Assembly: GCF_026650985.1 (NCBI RefSeq)
Contig: NZ_CP086239.1
Coordinates: 434,001-498,000 of the forward strand
DNA: 64,000 bases
DNA from: Clostridium estertheticum
GTDB lineage: Bacteria; Bacillota; Clostridia; Clostridiales; Clostridiaceae
Direction: 5' to 3'
The translations under genes and the position numbers were made by a program. This document shows positions 36,412 through 44,769 of this stretch, piece after piece. Under the pieces are notes generated by a model that had not been told where the DNA came from, made no database searches, and was given only the letters and a program-made list of their open reading frames with translations. The stretch's first letter is position 1. Each line of letters begins with the position of its first letter.

Positions 36412-36470
36412 CATTAATTAGAAATATATAATAGTTTTTTAGAGGTAAACAAGGAAAATGTAGGTTTAAA

Positions 36471-36662
36471 TTATAAATTTTTCTCGTACTGTTCAACCAT
36501 TTTTTTAACCATTTGTCCGCCTACTGATCCATTTTGTCTAGAAGTAAGATCGCCATTGTAACCATCTGTTAAATTAACTCCAACTTCTTGAGCAGCCTCC
36601 ATTTTAAATTTGTTAAGACCTGCTCTTGCTTCTGGTACTAATTGTCTATTTCTACTTGCCAT
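36471..36662 (-). CDS. Alpha/beta-type small acid-soluble spore protein
   Basis: A 63-residue SASP with a slightly longer N-terminus (MASRNRQLVPEARAGL). The remaining body equals the copy at 36178. AAAGGAGGC precedes the ATG. Being the most upstream member of the - strand series with a different promoter region (only ACTATCAT is shared with the other copies), it may be expressed at a different level. Confidence 0.93.
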   Translation of the reverse strand: MASRNRQLVPEARAGLNKFKMEAAQEVGVNLTDGYNGDLTSRQNGSVGGQMVKKMVEQYEKNL

Positions 36663-36882
36663 AATAATTGCCTCCTTTTATTTTGGTGATTACTTGATGA
36701 TAGTAGTTTAACCGCATAGTCTTTTTTTATATTAGTTGATTGAAGGATAATTTTGAAAATCATAAGTTGTTTAGGAAATTGTGGATAACGAAAGTTTTTA
36801 TAAATACCGAACTTCTTATTCTAAGTAGTATATAATAAGATAGTATAAACTGAATAAAGCATGTTTTAAAAGGAGTGTTAAA

Positions 36883-37956
36883 GTGGAAAAACACAAAATA
36901 ATAATGACTGGTGGAGGTTCAGCAGGACATGTAACACCAAATCTTGCACTTATACCAAAACTTAAAATGTTAGGTTATGAAATTGAATATATTGGAACAA
37001 AGGAAGGTATAGAAAGGAAAATAATAGAGGGCGAAAATATTAAGTACTTTCCTATATCCAGCGGGAAACTTAGAAGATATTTTGATTTTAAAAACTTTAC
37101 AGATCCTTTAAAAGTAATTAAAGGTATTTTTGAGGCGAAAAAAATTATTAAAATGGAAAAACCGGATATTGTTTTTTCTAAAGGTGGATTTGTTTCTGTT
37201 CCTGTTGTGCTTGCTGCATTTTTTAACAAAGTACCAGTGATTGCACATGAATGTGATATTACACCAGGACTTGCTAATAGGTTAGTATCTCCTTATTGCA
37301 CAAAAGTATGTGTAACTTTTCCAGAAGCATTAAAAGAATTAAAAAAAGGAAAAGGTGTTGTAACTGGAAATCCTATCAGACGTGAATTGTTCGAAGGAAA
37401 TAAAATTAAAGGTAACCAAATATGTGGTTTTAAAGATAAAAAACCAGTACTTATGATTATCGGTGGTAGTCTAGGATCTAAAGTTATAAATGAGATTATA
37501 AGGGCGAAGCTTGATAAATTATTATTAGAATATAATGTTATTCATATTTGTGGTAGTGGCAATATTGATAAATCGCTTCAGGACAAAGATGGGTATAAGC
37601 AATTTGATTATATAAAAGACGAATTACCTCATTTATTGGCTAGTGCAGATATTGTTGTATCTAGGGCAGGAGCAAATGTTATTTTTGAATTACTTGCTCT
37701 AAGAAAACCTAATTTATTAATACCGTTATCAGCAAAGGCTAGTCGTGGTGATCAAATACTTAATGCAAGATCTTTTGAAAAAAGTGGGTATAGTATGGTT
37801 ATTCAAGATGAAGATTTAACACCAGAAAATGTAGAAATGAAAATTAAGGAATTGTATAATGATAAAAATAAATATATTGAAAAAATGAATAATAGCAATA
37901 CTGAAAAAAGTATTGATTTAATAGTAGAATTAATAGAAAAATATAGAAAAAGATGA
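36883..37956 (+). CDS. murG: UDP-GlcNAc:lipid I GlcNAc transferase MurG
   Basis: A 357-residue GT28 glycosyltransferase that adds GlcNAc to lipid I to make lipid II on the inner membrane face. The N-terminal [20 protein letters not shown] holds the first G-rich loop, and the C-terminal half has [11 protein letters not shown] and the nucleotide-binding [19 protein letters not shown]. Translation starts at a GTG with AAAAGGAG. It is outside a division/cell-wall cluster here, sitting alone between spore-protein genes and flavodoxin. Confidence 0.92.
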   Translation: MEKHKIIMTGGGSAGHVTPNLALIPKLKMLGYEIEYIGTKEGIERKIIEGENIKYFPISSGKLRRYFDFKNFTDPLKVIKGIFEAKKIIKMEKPDIVFSKGGFVSVPVVLAAFFNKVPVIAHECDITPGLANRLVSPYCTKVCVTFPEALKELKKGKGVVTGNPIRRELFEGNKIKGNQICGFKDKKPVLMIIGGSLGSKVINEIIRAKLDKLLLEYNVIHICGSGNIDKSLQDKDGYKQFDYIKDELPHLLASADIVVSRAGANVIFELLALRKPNLLIPLSAKASRGDQILNARSFEKSGYSMVIQDEDLTPENVEMKIKELYNDKNKYIEKMNNSNTEKSIDLIVELIEKYRKR

Positions 37957-37986
37957 AGAAGGTAAAATTTCTTCGTTCTTTTTATA
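37957..37986 (+). terminator. Small hairpin with T tail after murG
   Basis: GAAGAA pairs with TTCTTC across about eight bases, followed by GTTCTTTTT. Short but correctly placed. Confidence 0.5.
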
Positions 37987-38012
37987 ATATAAGAGAGAAC
38001 AAGTGGCTAGTA

Positions 38013-38049
38013 AAATGTGATAAAACATTAACAATGTTTTATCACATTT
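38013..38049. promoter_or_regulatory. Perfect 17-base palindrome upstream of flavodoxin
   Basis: AAATGTGATAAAACATT (38013-38029) is exactly inverted at 38033-38049 around AAC. It contains TGTGA...TCACA ends. No T-run follows on the + strand, so it may be a protein-binding site or an RNA structure rather than a terminator. It lies about 100 bases upstream of the flavodoxin promoter. Confidence 0.55.
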
Positions 38050-38148
38050 AGAGAATATTATTTGGCAAACTGTTCTATAACACTAACTTATTGTGTTTAT
38101 ACAGTATTTTATTTTTAAATATAATGTAGTATTTATAACGAAAAAACC

Positions 38149-38176
38149 TTGAATATTATTCATATTGATGTATAAT
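38149..38176 (+). promoter_or_regulatory. Sigma-A promoter for flavodoxin
   Basis: TTGAAT (38149-38154), 16 bases, TATAAT (38171-38176), giving a start near 38183 and a leader of about 45 bases. Confidence 0.6.
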
Positions 38177-38226
38177 TAAATTGTAACGTAGACTATCTAT
38201 TAATATGAAAGTATGGGGTGATAGTA

Positions 38227-38652
38227 ATGAAAAAATTAACAATAATTTACTTAAGTAACGGCGGAAACGTTGAAGTTTTAGCAAATCACATTGCTAAAGG
38301 TGCAAAGGATGCAGGTGCTCAGGTACTACTTAAACTAGTTAGTGAAGCATCAGTTGAAGATGTAACTAATGCAGATGTAGTTGCATTTGGTAGTCCATCA
38401 ATGGACAATAATAATATTGATCAAAAAGAAATGCAACCTTTTATTGATAAATTTAAATTGATTCCAGTTAATAATAAAATCACAGGTTTATTTGGATCTT
38501 ATGGATGGGATAATGGAGAATTTATGAACAAATGGGTAAGTTTAATGAAAGAATATGAATTTAATGTTGTACAAAACATAACAGTTAACGAGGCTCCTAC
38601 TGATGAACAATTAGTTAAAGCAGAAGAAATGGGAAAAAGCTTGGTTAAATAA
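38227..38652 (+). CDS. Flavodoxin
   Basis: A 141-residue short-chain flavodoxin, a soluble one-electron carrier with FMN. The phosphate loop is IYLSNGGNVEVLA, and the FMN-stacking loops are FGSPSMDNNNI and LFGSYGWDNGEFM. ATGGGGTG supports the ATG at 38227; an in-frame GTG at 38218 overlaps that site. It directly precedes the PFOR gene, which can reduce flavodoxin, so the two likely work together, especially under iron limitation. A hairpin terminator separates them. Confidence 0.9.
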   Translation: MKKLTIIYLSNGGNVEVLANHIAKGAKDAGAQVLLKLVSEASVEDVTNADVVAFGSPSMDNNNIDQKEMQPFIDKFKLIPVNNKITGLFGSYGWDNGEFMNKWVSLMKEYEFNVVQNITVNEAPTDEQLVKAEEMGKSLVK

Positions 38653-38731
38653 GTTTTTTTATAGAAACATGTAGAACTATGAAATGATGAGGTAAGTTAC
38701 AGAATATGTAGATTACAAGTGTTCATCATGT

Positions 38732-38764
38732 CTAGCTAACGCTGAGAAGTGTTAGCTAGTTTTG
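38732..38764 (+). terminator. Terminator after flavodoxin
   Basis: CTAGCTAAC (38732-38740) pairs with GTTAGCTAG (38751-38759) across a ten-base loop, followed by TTTT. Confidence 0.65.
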
Positions 38765-38791
38765 CATAAAATCTATTAGAAAGTTATTATT

Positions 38792-38819
38792 TTGAAGTAT
38801 AGAGATATTTTAATACAAT
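38792..38819 (+). promoter_or_regulatory. Sigma-A promoter for PFOR
   Basis: TTGAAG (38792-38797), 16 bases, TACAAT (38814-38819), about 75 bases before the ATG. A strong promoter is expected for this central enzyme. Confidence 0.55.
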
Positions 38820-38892
38820 ACTCTTACATTTAATTTAAATAAAAGCGTTTAAACAATTTTTATAATATTATTTAAGAAAGAAGGCTTATTAA

Positions 38893-41800
38893 ATGAGAAA
38901 AATGAAAACTATGGACGGAAATACAGCGGCGGCACATGTTGCCTATGCATATACCGATGTTGCAGCAATTTACCCTATAACACCATCATCAACGATGGCA
39001 GAATATTGTGATGAACTTGCAGCTAAAGGAACAAAAAATGTATTTGGTCAAAAAGTTAAAATTATGGAAATGCAATCAGAAGCAGGAGCTGCAGGAGCAG
39101 TACATGGTTCACTTCAAACAGGAGCTTTAACTTCAACTTTTACATGTTCTCAAGGATTATTATTAATGATTCCAAACATGTACAAAATTGCAGGAGAATT
39201 ATTACCAGGAGTATTTCATGTAGCTGCTAGAGCGTTAACAACTCATGCACTTAATATTTTTGGAGATCATCAAGATGTAATGGCAACAAGGCAGACAGGT
39301 TTTGCTTTACTTGCATCTAATAGTGTACAAGAGGTAATGGATCTTTCACCAGTTGCTCATTTAACAGCTATTGAAGGAAAAATTCCATTTGTAAACTTCT
39401 TTGATGGATTTAGAACTTCTCATGAAATACAAAAAATAGAAGCATGGGATTATGAAACTTTAGGAAGCCTTTTAGATAAAGAAGCATTAGAGACTTTTAG
39501 AAATAAAGCATTAAACCCAGAACATCCAGTAACTCGTGGAACAGCACAAAATCCAGATGTTTATTTCCAAGGAAGAGAAGCTTCAAACACATATTATGAT
39601 GCTCTTCCAGAAAAAGTTGAAACATGTATGGGAAAAATAAATTCATTAATCGGAACTGACTACCACTTATTTAACTATTATGGTGCACCTGATGCAGACA
39701 GAATAATAATAGCAATTGGATCAGTTTGTGAAACAATTGAAGAAACTATTGATTATTTAACTGCAAAAGGAGAAAAGGTTGGAGTACTTAAAGTACATTT
39801 ATTTAGACCTTTCTCAGTAGATCATTTCTTTAAATACATACCAAAAACAGTTAAAAAAATATCAGTACTTGATAGAACTAAAGAACCAGGATCAATTGGA
39901 GAACCTTTATATCAAGATGTTAGAAGCGCATATTTTGATCAAGAAAACAGACCAGTTATTGTTGGTGGAAGATATGGACTTGGATCAAAAGATACTACTC
40001 CAGCTCAAATCGTTGCTGTATATGATGCTTTAAAAGCAAAAACTCCAGTAAACGGATTTACTGTAGGAATAGTTGATGATGTTACTAATAAATCACTTAC
40101 AATAGGTGATGCTATTACAACAACACCAGAAGGAACTAAAGAATGTAAATTCTGGGGTCTTGGATCAGATGGTACTGTTGGAGCTAACAAGAGTGCAATC
40201 AAAATCATAGGAAACCATACAGATATGTTTGCACAAGCTTACTTTGCATATGATTCTAAAAAATCAGGTGGAGTAACAATTTCTCATCTAAGATTTGGTA
40301 AGAAAGCTATAAAATCAACATACTTAATTAGTTCTGCAAACTACGTTGCCTGTGGTAACCAAGCTTATGTAACTAAATATGATGTTTTAAAAGGAATTAA
40401 AGATGGTGGAACATTCTTATTGAATTGTATATGGAGTGCTGAAGAATTAGAACAACATTTACCATCAACAATGAAAAACTATATTGCTAATCACAATATT
40501 AACTTCAATATTATTGATGCAGTTGGAATAGCAGGTAAAATAGGTCTTGGTGGAAGAGTTAACATGATTATGCAAGCTGCTTTCTTCCAATTAGCAGACA
40601 TAATACCAGTAGAAGATGCAGTTAAATATCTTAAAGCTGCTGTTATTACATCTTACGGTAAAAAAGGCGAAAAGGTTATTAACATGAATAACGCTGCAAT
40701 TGATGAAGGTGTTCAATCAGTTGTTAAAGTTAATGTACCAGCAAGCTGGAAAACAGTTAAAGATGCAACAGTAGCACAAGATGCTAGACCAGACTTCGTT
40801 AAAAATATTGCTGATGTAATGAACAGACAAGAAGGAGACTCTTTACCTGTAAGTGCATTTGTTGGAATAGAAGATGGAACATTAATGCCAGGAACAGCTG
40901 CATTTGAAAAGAGAGGAATTGCTGTTAATGTACCAGAATGGCAAGTAGATAAATGTATACAATGTAATCAATGTGCATATGTATGTCCTCATGCTGTAAT
41001 AAGACCTTTCTTAACTAATGATGAAGATCTTAAAAATGCTCCAAAAACTTACGAAAGTAAGAAAGCTATTGGAAAAGGCCTTGAAGGTCAACATTTTTCA
41101 ATAGGAATAAGTAATGCAGATTGTAGTGGTTGTGGTAACTGCGCAGAAGTTTGCCCAGCTAAAGAAAAAGCTTTAATCATGAAACCATATGCAACACAAG
41201 AAGCTAAATTACCAAACTGGAAGTTTAACATAAACTTACCTAAGAAAGAAAATCCAATGGGAACAGCAACTGTTAAGGGAAGCCAATTTGAGCAACCATT
41301 AATGGAATTCAGCGGAGCTTGTGCTGGATGTGGAGAAACTCCATATGCTAGACTTATAACTCAATTATTCGGAGATAGAATGTTAATAGCTAATGCTACA
41401 GGATGTTCATCTATTTGGGGAGCAAGTTCACCAGCTTCACCATATACAGTTAACAAACGTGGTCAAGGTCCAGCTTGGGCTAACTCATTATTTGAAGATA
41501 ATGCTGAATTCGGATTTGGTATGTTCCTTGCAACTAGCCAATTAAGAGATAAAGTTGAAATGTCAGCTAAAGAAGCATTGACAATGAAAACAAGTGATGC
41601 ATTAAAAGCAGTTATTAATGAATGGATAGAAAACAAAGAAGATGCAGAAGGTTCAAAAGCTGCAACTGATAAAATGTTACCATTATTAAATGCTGAAAAA
41701 GATAATAACGAAGCATTGAAAGAAATATTTGCTAAGAGAGATCATTTAGTTAAGAAATCTCAATGGATATTTGGTGGAGATGGCTGGGCTTATGATATCG

Positions 41801-42405
41801 GATATGGCGGAGTTGATCATGTACTTGCATCTGGAGAAGATGTAAATATATTTGTATTTGATACTGAAGTATATTCAAATACTGGTGGTCAGGCTTCAAA
41901 ATCTACACCAACTGCAGCAGTTGCAAAATTTGCCGCTACTGGTAAGAGAACTAAGAAAAAAGATTTAGGTATGATGGCAATGACTTACGGATATGTTTAT
42001 GTTGCTCAAATAGCAATGGGTGCTGATAAAGCACAAACATTAAAAGCTATAAAAGAAGCAGAAGCATATAAAGGACCATCACTTATAATCGCTTATGCAC
42101 CATGTATTAATCATGGTCTTAAAGTTGGAATGGGATGTACACAACTTGAGACTAAGAGAGCTGTTGAATCAGGATACTGGGCTATGTATAGATTTAATCC
42201 AGATCTTAAAGATGCAGGAAAGAACCCATTCGTATTAGACTCTAAAGAACCAACTACTTCATTTAGAGATTACCTAATGGGCGAAGTAAGATATTCTTCA
42301 CTTGCAAAAAGTTTCCCAGAAGTTGCAGAAGAATTATTTGTTAAAACAGAAAATGATGCTAAAGAAAGATTAGCAGGATACAAAAAACTTGCTAGTGAAA
42401 AATAG
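38893..42405 (+). CDS. nifJ: Pyruvate:ferredoxin (flavodoxin) oxidoreductase
   Basis: A 1170-residue single-chain PFOR that turns pyruvate and CoA into acetyl-CoA, CO2 and reduced ferredoxin. Domains in order: N-terminal TPP-related domain (AAAHVAYAYTDVAAIYPITP), gamma-type domain, two 4Fe-4S motifs (CIQCNQCAYVCP near 690 and CSGCGNCAEVCP near 750), the proximal-cluster CAGCGET region, and the TPP-binding domain (GDGWAYDIGYGGVDH...NTEVYSNTGGQAS-like). Codon use is strongly biased, as in highly expressed genes. It is the main pyruvate-oxidising enzyme of clostridial fermentation. Confidence 0.95.
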   Translation: MRKMKTMDGNTAAAHVAYAYTDVAAIYPITPSSTMAEYCDELAAKGTKNVFGQKVKIMEMQSEAGAAGAVHGSLQTGALTSTFTCSQGLLLMIPNMYKIAGELLPGVFHVAARALTTHALNIFGDHQDVMATRQTGFALLASNSVQEVMDLSPVAHLTAIEGKIPFVNFFDGFRTSHEIQKIEAWDYETLGSLLDKEALETFRNKALNPEHPVTRGTAQNPDVYFQGREASNTYYDALPEKVETCMGKINSLIGTDYHLFNYYGAPDADRIIIAIGSVCETIEETIDYLTAKGEKVGVLKVHLFRPFSVDHFFKYIPKTVKKISVLDRTKEPGSIGEPLYQDVRSAYFDQENRPVIVGGRYGLGSKDTTPAQIVAVYDALKAKTPVNGFTVGIVDDVTNKSLTIGDAITTTPEGTKECKFWGLGSDGTVGANKSAIKIIGNHTDMFAQAYFAYDSKKSGGVTISHLRFGKKAIKSTYLISSANYVACGNQAYVTKYDVLKGIKDGGTFLLNCIWSAEELEQHLPSTMKNYIANHNINFNIIDAVGIAGKIGLGGRVNMIMQAAFFQLADIIPVEDAVKYLKAAVITSYGKKGEKVINMNNAAIDEGVQSVVKVNVPASWKTVKDATVAQDARPDFVKNIADVMNRQEGDSLPVSAFVGIEDGTLMPGTAAFEKRGIAVNVPEWQVDKCIQCNQCAYVCPHAVIRPFLTNDEDLKNAPKTYESKKAIGKGLEGQHFSIGISNADCSGCGNCAEVCPAKEKALIMKPYATQEAKLPNWKFNINLPKKENPMGTATVKGSQFEQPLMEFSGACAGCGETPYARLITQLFGDRMLIANATGCSSIWGASSPASPYTVNKRGQGPAWANSLFEDNAEFGFGMFLATSQLRDKVEMSAKEALTMKTSDALKAVINEWIENKEDAEGSKAATDKMLPLLNAEKDNNEALKEIFAKRDHLVKKSQWIFGGDGWAYDIGYGGVDHVLASGEDVNIFVFDTEVYSNTGGQASKSTPTAAVAKFAATGKRTKKKDLGMMAMTYGYVYVAQIAMGADKAQTLKAIKEAEAYKGPSLIIAYAPCINHGLKVGMGCTQLETKRAVESGYWAMYRFNPDLKDAGKNPFVLDSKEPTTSFRDYLMGEVRYSSLAKSFPEVAEELFVKTENDAKERLAGYKKLASEK

Positions 42406-42421
42406 TATTTAACACTTTTAA

Positions 42422-42460
42422 AAAAAGGAAGATGAATTAAATTTCATCTTCCTTTTTCAT
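42422..42460 (+). terminator. Strong terminator after PFOR
   Basis: A perfect 15-base stem, AAAAAGGAAGATGAA (42422-42436) with 42443-42457, and a six-base loop. Confidence 0.9.
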
Positions 42461-42556
42461 TTACACTAATTTAATAAAAAAAATTTAAAAAACCCTTTTA
42501 TTATTTTATGTTTTAGGGTAGAATTAAGATATACTGAAACTAGGAGGTACTACATT

Positions 42557-42967
42557 ATGAATGAAGATAAAAATACATCATGCGGATGTGGTGGTCACGA
42601 ACATGACCATGAAAATAAAGGTTGCGGATGCGGTGGCCATGATAATGAAGAAAAAAATGAAGGTTGTGGATGTGGTGGTCATGAACATGAACATGAGCAT
42701 GAAGGCTGTGGTTGCGGATGTGGCGAAGGCGAAGCATTAACAGTAGATTTAGAGGATGAAAATGGTAACGTAGTTCCATGTGAAATAGTAGATGGATTTA
42801 CTTATAAAGAAAATGAATATGCTTTAGTTCAAAACCCTGAAGATGATTCAATATATCTTTTCAAGGTAATTGGAGATGAAGAAACAGGCGAATTAATTAT
42901 ACCTGAAGATGAAGAGTTTGCAGAAGTAACTGCATATTATGAAGAATTAATTAAAGACGAAAAATAA
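42557..42967 (+). CDS. DUF1292 protein with N-terminal Cys/His metal-binding-like repeats
   Basis: A 136-residue protein in two parts. Residues 9-58 are three and a half copies of a 14-residue unit CGCGGHEHxHExxG, with cysteines at 9, 11, 23, 25, 37, 39, 51, 53, 55 and eight histidines. Residues 60-136 are a DUF1292 domain (VDLEDENGNVVPCEIVDGF ... YALVQNPEDDSIYLFKV). DUF1292 proteins are common in Firmicutes and of unknown role. The repeat has the look of a zinc, copper or nickel store or sensor. TAGGAGGT precedes the ATG. Confidence 0.8.
   Translation: MNEDKNTSCGCGGHEHDHENKGCGCGGHDNEEKNEGCGCGGHEHEHEHEGCGCGCGEGEALTVDLEDENGNVVPCEIVDGFTYKENEYALVQNPEDDSIYLFKVIGDEETGELIIPEDEEFAEVTAYYEELIKDEK
42583..42724 (+). 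repeat. 42-base in-frame tandem repeat
   Basis: The Cys/His units recur with a period of exactly 14 codons (42 bases), for about three and a half copies. The DNA copies differ at silent and a few coding positions, so the repeat is not brand new. Confidence 0.7.
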
Positions 42968-42977
42968 TTCTAGGAGG

Positions 42978-43006
42978 AGCCGTTGCAAATGCAGCGGCTT
43001 CTTTTT
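42978..43006 (+). terminator. Terminator after the DUF1292 gene
   Basis: AGCCGTTGC (42978-42986) pairs with GCAGCGGCT (42991-42999), one T-G wobble, AAAT loop, followed by TCTTTTT. Confidence 0.85.
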
Positions 43007-43077
43007 AAATTAAAATCAGTATTAGCAATAACATTATGGTAATAATATTATAAGGTATTTCTAAGGGAGGTATAGAT

Positions 43078-43722
43078 TTGAAGGAAAAATTAGCTATTTT
43101 TGATGTGGATTACACAATAACAAAACGAGAGACCTTAGTAGAATTTTATATTTTCATGCTTAAGAAGAATCCCAAATATATAAAATATCTGCCTAAAAGT
43201 ATATTTTCATCCCTTTTTTATGTATTTAAAATATATGATGCTTCGAAAGCAAAAAAGACTTTTATAAGATTTATAGACGGTATAGAAGAAAATGATATGA
43301 AGAAAATTGTTAAAGAATTTTATGAAAAACGCTTAAGTAAAATATTATATAAAGACGCTATAGATACCATAAAAAAAATGAAAAAACAGGGGTACAAAAT
43401 CTATTTGATTTCTGCTTCAGCTGAATTTTATTTAAGTGAACTCTATAATATAAAAGAAGTCGATAAAGTAATAGGAACTCGTTTTATAAAAGAGAACGGA
43501 TTGCATAGAAATCAAATCTTAGGCGAAAATTGTAAGGGTGAAGAAAAGGTAAAAAGACTAAAAGAAGTCTTGCTTAAAGAAAATATAGATGTGGATTTTG
43601 AAAATTCATGTATGTTTTCCGATTCACTCTCTGATTTACCACTTTTTAATTTAGTAGGGCATCCTTATTTGATAAATTATAAAAAAACACATGATAAAAT
43701 TGAAATTTTGAGGTGGAAATAG
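43078..43722 (+). CDS. HAD-IB family phosphatase (phosphoserine phosphatase-like)
   Basis: A 214-residue HAD phosphatase of subfamily IB. Motif I is FDVDYTITKRET, motif II is LISASAEFYLSEL, and motif IV is SCMFSDSLSDLPLF; the lysine is in CKGEEKVKRL. The PSP-type helical cap starts right after motif I. Translation begins at a TTG behind GGGAGG at 43066-43071. Members act on phosphoserine or phospholipid-type esters; the substrate is not fixed by context. Confidence 0.82.
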   Translation: MKEKLAIFDVDYTITKRETLVEFYIFMLKKNPKYIKYLPKSIFSSLFYVFKIYDASKAKKTFIRFIDGIEENDMKKIVKEFYEKRLSKILYKDAIDTIKKMKKQGYKIYLISASAEFYLSELYNIKEVDKVIGTRFIKENGLHRNQILGENCKGEEKVKRLKEVLLKENIDVDFENSCMFSDSLSDLPLFNLVGHPYLINYKKTHDKIEILRWK

Positions 43723-43764
43723 GATTATTTATAAGATATAAAGTATAATAAAAATATAAACATG

Positions 43765-43797
43765 GAAGATATGACAAATATTAATTGTTATATCTTC
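43765..43797 (+). promoter_or_regulatory. 13-base hairpin just ahead of the aminotransferase start
   Basis: GAAGATATGACAA (43765-43777) pairs with TTGTTATATCTTC (43785-43797), one G-T wobble, with a seven-base loop. It ends about five bases before the AAGGGGGAG ribosome-binding site. Without a T-run it is an unlikely terminator on the + strand and may shape translation or mRNA stability. Confidence 0.5.
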
Positions 43798-43818
43798 AAA
43801 ATAAGGGGGAGAATTTAT

Positions 43819-44700
43819 ATGGACAAGTGTACAGAAATGTATTTTTTATTTGGGGATGAACTTAAGAGCAGTGAAGAATTTGATAATTATAGTAGTGATA
43901 CTGGAAAATCACTATATGAGGTTATAAGAGTAAGTGATGGAATTCCAATATTTTTTATGGAACACTTAAGTCGTCTTGAAAATTCTGCGAAAATTATGAA
44001 ATACAGTTTAACTATAACAAAAAATGAAATTATAGATGGAGTTATTAAATTAATAAGTCACAATAAAGTAAAAGATGGAAATTTAAAATTAGTTATAAAC
44101 TATAATCCGGATGATGAAAACCTTTATAATAAAGGGTTTAATGAAAAGTTTTTAGTATATTTTGTGAAACATTCATATCCAACAAATAATCAATACATAG
44201 AGGGTGTAAAAACTATTACTTATCATGGTGAAAGAAGTAATCCTAATGCGAAGGTTATTAATAATGAATTTCGTGAAAATGTAAATTTGAAAATAAAGGG
44301 TGAAAATGTTTATGAAGCAATCTTAATTGATAATGCTGGATATATTACAGAGGGTAGTAAATCAAATATTTTTATGGTAAAAGGAACTACAGTTGTAACC
44401 TCAAGAGTTATGAATGTATTACCTGGAATTACAAGACAATTTATTATAAAAACTTGTGAAAAATTAAATATAAAATTTATAGAGAAAGATGTTTTTGAAA
44501 AGGAGCTTAAATCATATAATGGTTTGTTTATTTCCGGGACATCACCTAAGGTTCTTCCAATAGAAAGCGTGGATGGATTTTCTTTTAATTCATCAGAAAA
44601 TTCAATAATAAAAGCAATAATGGTAGGGTTTGATGATGAATTAAAAGAGAATAAACAGAAATTTGTAAAGTTTATTTCGAATAGAACGATAAATAAATAA
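43819..44700 (+). CDS. Class IV aminotransferase (branched-chain aminotransferase / ADC lyase-like)
   Basis: A 293-residue PLP enzyme of fold type IV. The segment FFMEHLSRLENSAKIM is the family's N-terminal signature, and ILIDNAGYITEGSKSNIFMV is the cofactor-binding hallmark; NAKVINNEFRE lies where the PLP lysine is expected. AAGGGGGAG at 43803-43811 fixes the ATG at 43819; an earlier in-frame ATG at 43762 lies within the hairpin. It could be a branched-chain or D-amino acid aminotransferase or an aminodeoxychorismate lyase; no pathway neighbours help. Confidence 0.82.
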   Translation: MDKCTEMYFLFGDELKSSEEFDNYSSDTGKSLYEVIRVSDGIPIFFMEHLSRLENSAKIMKYSLTITKNEIIDGVIKLISHNKVKDGNLKLVINYNPDDENLYNKGFNEKFLVYFVKHSYPTNNQYIEGVKTITYHGERSNPNAKVINNEFRENVNLKIKGENVYEAILIDNAGYITEGSKSNIFMVKGTTVVTSRVMNVLPGITRQFIIKTCEKLNIKFIEKDVFEKELKSYNGLFISGTSPKVLPIESVDGFSFNSSENSIIKAIMVGFDDELKENKQKFVKFISNRTINK

Positions 44701-44702
44701 AA

Positions 44703-44731
44703 CATTCTGAGGCGAGGGATACCACAGAATG
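44703..44731 (+). terminator. Weak hairpin between the aminotransferase and fapA
   Basis: CATTCTG (44703-44709) pairs with CAGAATG (44725-44731) over a 15-base loop, and TAATTTTTCT follows after seven bases. A modest terminator or leader structure at the left border of the flagellar cluster. Confidence 0.4.
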
Positions 44732-44769
44732 ATTATGGCATAATTTTTCTATAGAAAGAGGTGGTATAA

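Noticed and set aside
35527-36662. A CRISPR-like or mobile repeat array
   Set aside because: The repeated blocks are the coding regions of four related spore-protein genes.
42555-42779. A His-rich open frame on the - strand
   Set aside because: It is the mirror image of the Cys/His repeat in the DUF1292 gene and has no ribosome-binding site.
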